Part shown: one piece after another, positions 37,589-48,293 of the stretch
Position numbering within the stretch: position 1 is the stretch's first letter
Layout: every line of letters starts with the position of its first letter
Assembly: GCA_002049455.2 (NCBI GenBank)
Contig: KV918844.1
Span: forward strand, 1-64,000
Direction of reading: 5' to 3'
DNA from: Porphyra umbilicalis
Taxonomy: Eukaryota; Rhodophyta; Bangiophyceae; Bangiales; Bangiaceae
DNA length: 64,000 bases
Program-made: the position numbers and the translations under genes
Notes under the pieces: model-generated
What the model was told of the DNA's origin: nothing
The model's database searches: none
The model's input: the letters and a program-made list of their open reading frames with translations, nothing else

Positions 37589-38344
37589 TTCTCATGTTTG
37601 ATGGCTGACAGAATTCTCAGCAGGAGACGTCTGGCGTCCAGGACGCTCCGTGATCCAGCACATGGCTGTGGCATGCCTTGCCGGCAAGGTGTTGCCCGGC
37701 GGCTGTGTCGCAGTTCGGTGTCTGGCGCGGCCCCAACGGAAAGGGGCGGGGGGGGCGGGGCCGTGGTTTGAGCCGCGGGTGCCCTCGAGCAACACAGGCT
37801 CTCTGGGGGTGTCCGCCCCCGGCCGCGCAGACGGGGGATTGGCCCCGCTGGCGCGGCCGCCTGCCGCCGCGGCCGCGGGCCAAAAGGCGGCACGGGCGGC
37901 CACTGGTGCGCCGGCGACCTGGGCAGCGTACCTCCCCGTCAGCACGCGGCGTCTCGAGCCCCCCCGTCCCCCGCCGACTCCGTTGTCTGCCGTTGGGCCC
38001 CACGCCTTCCCCGCCCCGTGCGCCGACCACCCCGCCCGGCGGCTGCACCAAGCGTACGGTCACGGCACGCGCGCAGCGGCCACTGCCGCCGTCTGCACCC
38101 GCCCGCTGGTGGCGGCGGGGCTGGTGGTGCGACGCCGCCCCTGCGCGGCGGAGCGCGGTGCGGCGATCCGCCCCGCGTGTCGACGGCGGTGTGCGTGCGG
38201 GTTCCACGTCTGACGGGCTCACGGCCGCCGCCGGCGGGCCCTGTCGCTTTGGCCTGCCCCACGCGGGCGGCGTTTGTTCTTTGGATTGCTCTTCTCGTCG
38301 ATTGGGGCGCCGTCGCCGCCACCCCCGCCGCTGGCGCCGCTGCA
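37589..38344. other. Upstream region of the ankyrin gene
   Basis: GC-rich from about 37.7 kb. The ankyrin frame is open from 38018 without a better start, and its first 109 codons are Pro/Arg/Gly-rich, so this part is more likely leader and promoter than coding. No TATA box is seen. Confidence 0.4.
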
Positions 38345-41300
38345 ATGGCGGCCGCCTCATCGTCTGCGGCGGTGGCGTCGCGGGAGCTTGCGTCGAAAGA
38401 CCCCGCCGCCGAGGCCTATGCCCGGCGGCGCGGCAAGCTGCCCGCCCTGCACGAGGCCGCCCGCTGGGGGGACGCGCCCGCCGTCGCAACAATGCTCCGC
38501 GGCGGTGTGCCGGCGGGGGCGGCGTCGGACACGGGGGACACGGCGTTGCATTGGGCTGCCGCTGGGGGGCACGTGGCGGTGATGGAGGCGCTTCTCGCCG
38601 CGGGCGCAGACGGAACCGTTGGGTGTTCCTGGGGCCCGTTCAATACTGCGTACCGGCCGTTGCACTGCGCTGCGCACGGCGGGCAGGCGCCGGCAATACG
38701 GGTGCTCGTGGAAGCAGGCGTCGACGTGCACGCCAAGACCAATCACGGCTCGACCGCGCTGCACGAGGCGGGCGGCAGCGGCAGGGCCGAGGCGGTCGAC
38801 GCGCTGCTGGCGGCGGGCGCCGACGTGCACGTCAAGACCAATCACGGCTCGACCGCGCTGCACGAGGCGGGCCGCAGCGGCAGGGCCGAGGCCGTCGATG
38901 CGCTGCTGGCGGCGGGCGCCGACGTGCACGCGCAGACCTATGGCGGCTCAACCGCGCTGCACGAGGCGGGCGGCAGCGGCAGGGCCGAGGCGGTGGACGC
39001 GCTGCTGACGGCAGGCGCCGACGTGCACGTCAAGGCCAATGACGGATGGACCGCGCTGCACGGGGCGGGCCGCAGCAGCAGGGCCGAGGCGGTTGACGCG
39101 CTGCTGGCGGCGGGCGCCAACGTGCACGCCAAGACCAATAGAGGCTCAACCGCGCTGCACGAGGCGGGTGGCAGCGGCAGGGCCGAGGCCGTCGACGCGC
39201 TGCTGGCGGCGGGGGCCGACGTGGACGCCAAGACCGATGACGGCTCAACCGCGCTGCACGGGGCGGGCCGCAGCGGCAGGGCCGAGGCGGTGGACGCGCT
39301 GCTGCCGGCGGGCGCCGACGTGCACGCCAAGACCGATGACGGCTCAACCGCGCTGCACGAGGCGGGCGGCAAAGGCAGGGTCAAGGCCGTCGACGCGCTG
39401 CTGGCGGCGGGGGCCGACGTGCACGCAACCACCAATGGAGGCTCAACCGCGCTGCACGGGGCGGGCTGGAGCGGCAGGGCCGAGGTCGTCAACGCGCTGC
39501 TGGCGGCGGGGGCCGACGTGCACGCAACAACCAATGGAGGCTCAACCGCGCTGCACGGGGCGGGCGGCAGCGGTAGGGCCGAGGTGGTTGACGCGCTGCT
39601 GGCGGCGGGCGCCAACGTGCACGCCAAGACCAATAGAGGCTCAACCGCGCTGCACCAGGCGGGTGGCAGCGGCCGGGCCGAGGTGGTCGACGCGCTGCTG
39701 GCGGCGGGGGCCGACGTGGACGCCAAGACCGATGACGGCTCAACCGCACTGCCCAGGGCGGGCATCAGAGGCAGGGCCGAGGCGGTGGACGCGCTGCTGG
39801 CGGCGGGCGCCGACGCGCACGCCAAGAGCAAGTTCGGATGGACTTCGCTGCACGGGGCGAGCGGCAGCGGCAGGTCCGAGGCGGTGGACGCGCTGTTAGC
39901 GGCCGGCGCCGACGTGCACGCCAAGACCAAGAGCGGATCGACTGCGCTGCACCGCGCGGGCGGCAGCGGCAGCGCCGAGGCGGTGGACGCGCTGCTGGCG
40001 GCCGGCGCCGACGTGCATGTCAAGGCCAATGACGGCTCGACCGCACTGCACCGGGCGGGCGGCATTGGCAAGGCCGAGGCGGTCGACGCGCTGCTGGTGG
40101 CCGGCGCCGACGTGCACGCCAAGACCGATGGAGGCTCAACCGCGCTGCACGAGGCGGGTGGCAGCGGCAGGGCCGACGTGGTCGACGCGCTGCTGGCGGC
40201 AGGCGCAGACGTGCACGCGAAGTCCAAGAACGGATGGACCGCGCTGCACAGGGCGGGCGGCAGCGGCATGGGCGAGGCGGTGGACGCGCTGCTGGCGTCG
40301 GGCGCCAGCGTGGGCGTTAAGACCGATGCCGGCTGGAAGGCGCTGCACGGGGCGGGCGGGAGCGACAGGGCCGAGGCGGTCGACGCGCTGCTGTCGGCCG
40401 GCGCTGATGTGGCTGCCGAGACCATTGACGGCTCAACAGCTCTGCACGGGGCGTGCGGCAGCGCCAGGGCCAAGGTGGTCGACGCGCTGCTGGCGGTTGG
40501 CGCCGACGTGCACGCCAAGACCAAGTTCGGATTGACTGCGCTGCACCTAGCGGGCGGCAGCGGCAGAGCCGAGGCGGTGGATGCGCTGCTGGCGGCGGGC
40601 GCCGACGTGCACGTTAAGGCCAATGACGGATCGACCGCGCTACACCGTGCGGGAGGCAGCGGCAGCGCGTAGGCGGTTGACGCGCTGCTGGCGGCGGGTG
40701 CGGACGTGCACGTCAAGGCCAATGACGGCTCGACCGCGCTGCACGGGGCGGGCGGCAGCGGCAGGGCCGAGGTGGTGGACGCGCTGCTGGCGGCGGGCGC
40801 AGACGTGCACGTCAAGGCCAATGACGGATCGACCGCGCTGCACCGCGCGGGCGGCAGCCGCAGCGCGGAGGCTGTTGACGCGCTGCTGGCGGCGGGTGCG
40901 GACGTGCACGTCAAGGCCAATGACGGCTCGACCGCGCTGCACGGGGCGGGCCGCAGCGGCAGGGCCGAGGTGGTGGACGCGATGCTGGCGGCGGGCGCCG
41001 ACGTGCACGTCAAGGCCAATGACGGATCGACCGCGCTGCACCGCGCGGGCGGCAGCCGCAGCGCGGAGGCGGTTAACGCGCTGCTGGCGGCGGGTGCGGA
41101 CGTGCACGTCAAGGCCAATGACGGATCGACCGCGCTGCACCGCGCGGGCGGCAGCCGCAGTGCGGAGGCGGTTGACGCGCTGCTGGCAGCGGGCGCGGAC
41201 GTGGACGCCAGGACCAATGACGGCTCGACCGCGCTGCACCGGGCAGTCTTTGTGAGGTGTGTCGCAGCTGTGACATCATTGGCGGCAGCGCGCGCAGACT

Positions 41301-42100
41301 TGAACGCGACGGACCATGACGGCTGGACCGCGTTGCACTTTGCCGTCAGCCGAGGCGTCACGCCCGTCGTCGCTGCGCTCCTTCGGCTCGGCGCCGACGC
41401 GACACCCGTGTGCTGCGCCGGCGAGACACCCCTGTGCATCGCGGTCACACTCGGCCACCTGCAGATCATGGACCTCCTCCCGCCCACACACCCCGCCAAC
41501 GCGGTGAGCACGCCCGCCCTCGAGGCGGTCAAGCGCAAGCGCGTCGCCCTGCTTGACAATGACCGCGTGCGCCCGTACCTCCACGTCGCCGACCGCACCA
41601 CGCAGGACCGCGTGCTGCACGTGGCGGCGCGGCGCGCCGACGCCACCACCGTGGTCGCCCTCCTCCGCCGCCACGCCGACGTGCGGAGCGTCAACATTGC
41701 CGACGAGACGCCGCTCGCGAGTGCCCTGTCGTGGTACGCCAAAAAGCTGAGCGCGGCGCGGGACCTCGCCGGCGTCATGGCCGGCCGCCCCGACCTTCAC
41801 CTGCGCGCCGTGGCCGAGGGGCGGCGGCCGCCACCCCCGCGCCCCGACGGGCTCACACCCGGCGCCGTGAGCGACGCGATGCGCGCGCAGCTCGACGGGT
41901 GGCGGCGGGTGGTCATTGCGCTGCTCCATGCGGGCGCGGTCACCAAGGGGCTCGGCCGCCGCGGCGCGGAGCTGTGCGCGCGCGTCGTCGCGAGCGTCCC
42001 GTCGCTCGGCCCGCGGCAGGCCGTGCGGCTGCTGTGCACGCGGCGGCTCAAGGCCGAGGCCGAGGCGCGGCGGGCCGCCGCGATCGAGGCGCTGGGGTGA
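38345..42100 (+). CDS. Large ankyrin-repeat protein with one in-frame stop
   Basis: Start at the ATG at 38345, in a good context (GCAATGGCG); end at TGA 42098-42100, 1252 codons. Three ordinary ankyrin repeats (residues about 30-125, with LHEAARWGD, ALHWAAAGGHVAVMEALL and PLHCAAHGG) precede a tandem array from 38723 to about 41296. The array has 26 units of exactly 33 residues built on GSTALHEAGGSGRAEAV and DALLAAGADVHAK, many more than 90% identical. Two or three divergent repeats and an Arg/Ala-rich C-terminal domain of about 250 residues follow. Ankyrin repeats bind other proteins; the partner is unknown. In unit 20 the conserved Glu codon GAG is TAG (40670-40672), giving either a truncated protein of about 775 residues or, if transcription restarts, a separate C-terminal piece. 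A single base change explains it. No signal peptide or membrane segment is evident. Confidence 0.85.
38723..41296 (+). repeat. 99-bp coding tandem repeat, 26 units
   Basis: Each unit is one 33-residue ankyrin repeat. Near identity between distant units (for example units 22, 24 and 25) implies recent unequal exchange or gene conversion. The last four or five units share the DVHVKANDG start and form the youngest block. Confidence 0.92.
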
Positions 42101-43916
42101 GAGCGCCGACGCGGGGATGGGGCGAGCGGGATAAAAAAAAAAAGAAACTAAAAGCACTTGCGTGTCACGCCCGCCCCCCCGCGTGCGGGCGTCGGCCACC
42201 GACGCGCAGGGGGTGTCGGCCGCCACCACCCCCGCCGCGGCGGCCGACGCCCGCGCACCCAACGGTAGGTCCCGCCCCCACCAGCGCACTGCTGCCCGTC
42301 GCGCGCGTCCCCTCCCCCCCGCCAACGCCACGCGCGCGTCCATGGCCGCCGACGGGCATACACACCCCCCCCCCCCCTCCCCGCCGCCACCTCCCCCCAC
42401 AGCCGGCCCGCATCCATTGCCCCCCCCCCACCGCGGACGGCGGCAGCGCCACGGCCACGCCACGCACCCTCCCCCATGCCCTCCCCACGGCGCCCACCCC
42501 GCCCGCTCGCCACGGCAGCCACGGCACACGCCGCCGGCGGCGGCGGCCACGGTGCCGCCGGCGCGCCCGTCAGGCGCCCCCGCCACCCGCCCCGCGTCGT
42601 CGGCCGCCGCCGCGGCGGCAGCGGCGGCGGCGGCGGCGGCGACGGCGTGGGGTGGGTGCCCGCACGCACAGCCGCCCCCCCACCCCCCCCCCCCTGCCCC
42701 AGGGGCCACGGCGGCCGCCACGCCGCGGCGCACTCGACCACGCCGTCGCGCCTGTGTCCACCGCCGGCAGCACACGGCCGCCGCGTTGCGGCGCCGCCGC
42801 CAGTACCGCCTCGCCGCCCCCCGGGCGGCCGCCGGGGCCGAGGCCAGGCGCGTCACGGCGCGCCATCGAGCCGGCCGCGGGGGGGCGTCGCCGCCGCCCG
42901 ATCCCATCGCCCCGACGCCGCCCGCCCGCTCCGCCTGCCGGCGTGGCTGTCCGCGGCGGGGCGGGGGGGCGCGCGGCCCCCCCCCCCGCCCCCGGCGCCC
43001 GCGGCTGCCCGTGGCGGTGCCACCGCGCGCCGCGGCGGGGCCACCCACCTCCGCCGCGCCCGCACCCGCGACGGCGCGCGGATCCGACGGCGGGGGCCGG
43101 CGCGCCGCGGGCGGTGTGCCGCGGGCGCCGTCCAACCCCAGGATCAGGAAAAAAAAAAAAGGACGGCCAGCGTCGCCGTCGGAGGACACGGTGGTGGCGG
43201 GTGCCCCCCCCCCCCCCTGCCCCGCCACCCCCGCAAGGGCGGCGGCGCCCCGCGGTGCGCGGCCGTCGCGGGCGCGCCACGGCGCGGCGGCCGCGGCGCG
43301 GCGCGACCGCCGCCGCCCCGCGTGCCGCGCCGCGCGCCCGCGGGCCGGCGGGGCGGCACCGCCGCCGCTGAGGTTGGGGGACGCTGGGGGGGACGCGCGC
43401 GCGGGGGGGGGGGGGGGGAGCCGCCCCCCCGCCGACGACACGCGACCGTCCCCGTCGGGGCGCGCCGTCCAGGCGGTCGGCGGCGGCCCCGACGCGGCGA
43501 CACCCCCGGCCGCCCGCCGTGGAGCGGCCGGTCGCCCGCCCGCCGCGACGGCCGACGGGCCGCCGGCGTCGGTCAACGGGCCACCGACGGCGGCCGCGCG
43601 CAGCGTTGGGGGAGGGCGCCCCCGCCGCGGTAGCCGCAGGTCGGTGCCGCCGCCATGCGGCGACGCGTCGGAGGGCCGTTGCCAACAGGGGGGAACGACG
43701 ACGCACGGAGGCGGCAGCGGCGGCGGCGGCGGCACCGAGGCGGCGCCCGCCGCTGCGCGCAGCGTCCTCGCAGGGTGTCTGTGGCGACGCGGCGGCCGTC
43801 TAACCTCCCACGCCCGCCATCCCCCACGCCGCCGCCGTCGCATCGTCGCCACATGCAGCGGGGGCGTCCGTCGCAACAGCGCCCGCCCGCCGGGCTGTGG
43901 GGCGGCGGCTAGAGAG

Positions 43917-44030
43917 CCGCCACTTGCGCCCGCGTCGCCGCAGAGGCCCCGCGCGGCCGCGCCAGCCGCTGACCGCGCGACGCGGGTAGCGCCACCACTG
44001 CCGCCACGCGCATGAGCGGCAGGCGCCCCC
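43917..44030. repeat. Diverged 114-bp duplication, copy 1
   Basis: Aligns with 44637-44750 at a constant offset of 720 bp, roughly 70-75% identical by eye. On the reverse strand both copies encode a peptide with MRV, then LPAS, then LARPRG, with no stop, whereas one forward frame has a stop in one copy. Confidence 0.6.
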
Positions 44031-44536
44031 CCCCCCCCCCCTCCCCCCCCCCCCCGCTGCAAAAAAAGGAGGTGGGCAAGGGGACGGGAGATGGCAAAGC
44101 AGCCCCACCGTTCACACGAAAGCGATACATTCGCAGCCCGGCTGGAGCTACCCGTCATTGCGCCAAACGGCTCTGGCGCCGTCCACTGCGCCGCCGCCGC
44201 CGCGGCGCCGTGGAAATGGCGGCTGCTACCGCGGGGGTGACGCCCGCAGCGACACAGCTGCCACCGCCGCAGGTTGGTTGCCACGCTTGGCGCGGGGGGG
44301 GAGGGGTCTGGGGGCGGGGGGGTCGGGCGCGGAAGGGCACCACCGCCCCTGACGGCAACCAGGCGTCCAAATGCGTCGGGGCGCCGCGCGCCGCGCCCCC
44401 AGGCGGCGCCAGCGGCGCAACAGCCGAACGAGTCTAGGCAGCATTCGCTCCCCTTCCCATCCCCGCCCTCCCCCGTGCCGCCGCCGTGGCCGCCCAGCCA
44501 CCCACCGTTGGCGCATCCGTCGCGGCGGCTCCGCGC

Positions 44537-44567
<31 letters not shown>

Positions 44568-44636
44568 GTGCCCTCTACTGCCCGCGCCGTCGACAACCTG
44601 CGGCGCAACCACCAGGTTGCACGGCGGTGACGGCAG

Positions 44637-44750
44637 CCGCCACCTGCGACCGCCAGACCGCGGCGCCCCCGCGCGGTCGCGCCAACGGTTGCCCCGCCGA
44701 CGCAGGCAGCGACGCCGCGGCCAGCACGCGCATGGGCGGCACGGCGCCCT
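44637..44750. repeat. Diverged 114-bp duplication, copy 2
   Basis: Partner of 43917-44030. Conservation of the reverse-strand peptide pattern through substitutions is the only hint of which strand is coding here. Confidence 0.6.
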
Positions 44751-45730
44751 CCTCTCCCCCCCTCCCCCCCCCCTTCACCGCCCGCCGCGCGCCGCCGACC
44801 GCCCTCTCGTCGGCGCCGCCGCCAATGGCGGCGCCCAGCCGCGGACCCACCGGCGCCGCTGGCCAAGGCGCCGCGCCGGCGGCGGCGCCGACGCGACGGC
44901 GGCCGCCGGCGGCAGTGGGGGGGGGGAGGGGGGCACCGCACGCGACTCTGGGTCGTCGGCAGCCGCCGCCGGCGGCGGCGGGGGGGGAGAGGAGGGCGGC
45001 AGCGGCGGCGGCGACGAGGGGAGGGGGGGGGGGGCGACGTACCCGGAGCAGCGGGCGCGGCGGCCAGCTGGTGCCAGACCGCGCCACGCGCCGCGCCCGC
45101 ATCATCAGCCAATGGTGGCGGCGGCGGCGGTGGCGGCCCACCGTCGGCCGCCGACGCTGTCGGCGAGCGGCGGCGGGGGGTGCTCGTCGGCGACAGAGGC
45201 GGGCGGCGGTCGGGGAGGTCGCCGGTGGCCACCGCGGCGGCAGCGTGGGCGGAGTGGAGCGGGGCCGCACACGGGCGCGCCCGCCGACCGCCGACGGGCG
45301 GCAGTCGGCGGCGGCAGAGCGGTGGCCGACGGGCGTGGCAACGGCGACGCCGACGGGCGGGGTCGACACAAAAGCTCACGGCCGCTGCGCCAGTGACGGG
45401 CGGCACCCCGCGACGCCGCCGACTGCGGCAGCTTGCCCAACTCGCTCGCGCCGCCGCCCACGCGGTCGCCGCGGCGCCGCTGCCCGCCGCGCGCGACGCC
45501 CGCCACCACAAGCACCACTAGGGCAGTCGGTCGGCCGCCTCCTCACCAGGGGAACACCCGGGCGGCCGCCCCGTCGGCCAACGACGTTGACACGCCGCAC
45601 GTGACAAACGCCGCCACGGTGGGGGCGGCGGCGGGTGGCCTGCCATCCATGGCGGGCGGGGGGGGGGGGGGGGGTGGAGAAGAGGAAGGTGTACCACAAC
45701 ACGACGGGCGCAGCGCAGTGCACCTCGTAG

Positions 45731-46320
45731 TGATGTCAGGCTACAGGACTGGACTGGTGCGGCGCAACTTGGGGGCATTCTGTGGGTACTATGCCACCTG
45801 AAAAGGGCGGGGGTGCTCAGTGTGGCGCACATGACAAGGGAGTTACCAGTGTCATATCAGTGTCGTCCCGGAAGGTCGGGGCTTCTTCCTAACAGGGCGG
45901 TGGCGGGACCGATTACCCTGCGACCCGCTACACGGGAGAGCCGGCGTTCCTGAGCGAAGGCCATGGGAGGCGGTTCATGAGACAGATACTGGGCTCAGAG
46001 CCAGCGAACCAGACCCACGTGTGGCTCCGTCGGAGCATAGAGTTGGCACGGTGTCGCGGTGACATTTCCCTGTCCATCGATTCCCATCAGATGTCTCGAC
46101 ACGGTGTCACCGTGTCGCTGCTGCAGCGACATAGTAGCCCACCTTTGAATATGAATTTGGCTGGCACAGAATCCGCTTGTTGCGAACGACCTCGCGACAG
46201 TGCGATTTTGACCCCGCAGGAGTCGATTTTGAGGACTTGGTGCGGATCAGGACCCCCCTCATATGGTGCGCGCTTGGTCGCATTCTCAGCATGCGTTTTT
46301 AGGCACAGGATCGGGGGGGG
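45731..46320. other. Mixed-composition DNA, no gene recognised
   Basis: A short near-palindrome CACGGTGTCACCGTG lies near 46098. Frames are short and unrecognised. Confidence 0.4.
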
Positions 46321-46330
46321 GGGTCTGACA

Positions 46331-46440
46331 CGTGGTGACATGTCATGACATTTCCTGTGTCATGACATCGGCGAAATCGACCCCGTGGGGCGTGACACTG
46401 ACATGTCATTGACATGTCACAACGTGGCATGACATGTGCC
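46331..46440. repeat. Cluster of TGACA/TGTCA palindromes
   Basis: TGACATGTCA occurs at 46336, 46399 and 46410, and the related palindrome TGTCATGACA at 46341 and 46358. A further TGACATGT lies at 46430. The alternating pentamers make a compact set of overlapping inverted repeats in about 105 bp. No gene is adjacent. It could be a binding-site cluster or a transposon end. Confidence 0.6.
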
Positions 46441-46494
46441 TTCCCTAGCTTCTAGTAGGGATCCATTCGTGTTCTCAACGCTCAGGCAGCCACG

Positions 46495-47364
46495 TTGCAT
46501 AGAATGGATGGCCCTAGTCGATTTGATGGTCACCCTGTAGGCCATTTGATTGGATGGTCCCATCTGCACGCCCAATCAAGAATATCCACGTTTCAGCATT
46601 CGATGGCTCACGATCGCTCTGGTCCAGATGGATTACACACGCAAGCGATTACAGATTCCGCCAAAAGCGTTCACAGATGCCTTCGGGGAACCCCCACTGT
46701 ACAGTATACACTCCACACCAAGGCCCAGAAATGGTCAGCAGCGCGACTGCACTGCCTCTCCGCTCTCTTCCGTCGTTTCGCCATCTTGTCATCTGGCCCC
46801 TCCGTCGGGCCTTTCACACCACCACTCCATCGTCGTCACCGCACCGCCATGCTCTCTCTTCGACGCGCGCGCCGCATCCGCACCTTCTTTGGGCCCGCGC
46901 TCCGCATCCGCCCCTTTTTTTGCCCCCCCCCTCCCCCTTTCTTTGCGCCCGCGCGCCGCATCTGCCCCATTCTTTGCCCCCCTCCCTCCCCCCATCCGCA
47001 CGCCATGCAAATCGCGCTGTACGGACGTTCGTTTTTTTCCTCCATGCGTTTCACGTCCTTCCCCGTTCCCCCCCCCGGCCCCTGCCGGAGTGTTTACTCA
47101 TCTCTTGTTCATTTCTTGAGGCATCTGGCGGCCTCCGCTGTCGACCTCCCCCTGCGTGTGGCGGCGCGCCGGGTGCTGTGCTTGTTTGCTTTGCTGACCA
47201 TTGCTTTATGCTGCGAACCATTCGACAAAGATGAAGATATCAAATGGGGACCGACAATGGAGACGCGACGACTGGAGAAGAGAAAAAGACACAGCGACAA
47301 CTGGTTAAGAAAAAAGGGACCCAACGCCATGGTGGTCACAAGAGCAAAGGGACAGGACGACTAG
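46495..47364 (+). CDS. Weak ORF, unknown
   Basis: A 289-codon forward frame with Arg/Phe/Pro-rich repeats in the middle, a hydrophobic segment (RRVLCLFALLTIALCC) and a basic C-terminus. Composition is odd and the middle is a minisatellite, so it may be chance. No domain is recognised. Confidence 0.2.
   Translation: MHRMDGPSRFDGHPVGHLIGWSHLHAQSRISTFQHSMAHDRSGPDGLHTQAITDSAKSVHRCLRGTPTVQYTLHTKAQKWSAARLHCLSALFRRFAILSSGPSVGPFTPPLHRRHRTAMLSLRRARRIRTFFGPALRIRPFFCPPPPPFFAPARRICPILCPPPSPHPHAMQIALYGRSFFSSMRFTSFPVPPPGPCRSVYSSLVHFLRHLAASAVDLPLRVAARRVLCLFALLTIALCCEPFDKDEDIKWGPTMETRRLEKRKRHSDNWLRKKGPNAMVVTRAKGQDD
46865..47000. repeat. Imperfect minisatellite (CGCCGCATCCGC units)
   Basis: Three diverged units, each with CGC(C)GCATC(C/T)GC followed by a pyrimidine-rich stretch with TTTTTTGCCC or TTCTTTGC. 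Spacing is irregular, about 35-55 bp. Confidence 0.55.
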
Positions 47365-48290
47365 CCGCCATTACAGTGACGAAGCTGGGAATTCTATGAC
47401 AGCATCGAAAAGACATTCTCCCTCAATGTAATGTTGATCCTTAAATTTTGTCCTCATCGGCCCAGACCGGGACTGCTTTGTAAAACAGGCCAACCATTGG
47501 TCTAGAACAGCATCAAACAGCTGCTGAGTGCGTATCTTCGACGCGCCATTGGCTCTCCAACCGCCAGGTTCGTGCAGAATCGAGATTCTCCGTTTTCTTG
47601 AGATATATTTTTTCTTTCTCAGTCGTCTCATGTGGTAAAGTAGCTCAGAGCAGTGAGTTATCGATATTTTCTTCAGGATTCTCAAATAATCTCAGAAAAA
47701 CGACTACGCCGATTGTGCGTTTGCGGGCCGTACGGGCACATTCTGTAGAGATGGGACTACATGCACTGTTGTTGCTCCTCTTGGCCAATCACAAACGTCC
47801 CTGCATTCCAGCTTGTGGGGGGTGGTGCTCCGGCCGTGGTGCGGACACTGTCCAGCTCACTCCCACCTCGGCCGGGACCAGTGCTTTGCCTGACAGGCGG
47901 TGAGTGCTTTCCGTATGTCCGACAAAAAACAGCAGAGCACGACAGGCCGAGAAAATGAATGCAGACTGTCACCTCTGAAACGGAGAGCAAGTCCCACGAT
48001 CTAAGCATATGTGTGCATCACTACACTTTGAGAGTACCCTGTCCTAAAGGCCAGGAAATATAACATACGGAAGCCTGTTGCCCCGACCTCGCACAGTCCT
48101 CCATTGTCAGGTACTGCGTCTCCGACGCGAGCAGCAGCTCGGTCCTATCTGACCGCGTCGCCTCGGCGGCGGCTCGTGACACGCGCATATTGTGTCGCTT
48201 GTGCTGGCCGAGGGAGGGCACCTCCGTCGGCGCCAGGGTGCAGACAGCGATGGCAGCACCGGCGGCTCGGCAGTCGCGTCCTGCCCCGTC
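47365..48290. other. Mixed-composition DNA, no gene recognised
   Basis: No frame longer than about 100 codons with convincing composition, and no terminal repeats were found. Confidence 0.45.
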
Positions 48291-48293
48291 GAT

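Larger units (their letters stand above)
42101..45730. other. GC-rich low-complexity tract downstream of the ankyrin gene
   Basis: Open frames cover both strands, including a reverse frame of 1411 codons (45511-41276) that runs antisense across the end of the ankyrin gene, and forward frames at 42162-44015 and 44486-45604. Most encode Arg, Ala, Pro and Gly. A reverse-strand peptide pattern conserved between two internal copies (see the 43917 and 44637 repeats) hints at reverse-strand coding in 43.9-45.4 kb, but no gene can be drawn. Confidence 0.35.

Noticed and set aside
38938-41778. A 946-codon reverse frame across the ankyrin array
   Set aside because: It is the mirror of the 99-bp ankyrin repeat on the other strand; the forward frame has the real ankyrin motifs and conserved Leu/Ala/His positions.
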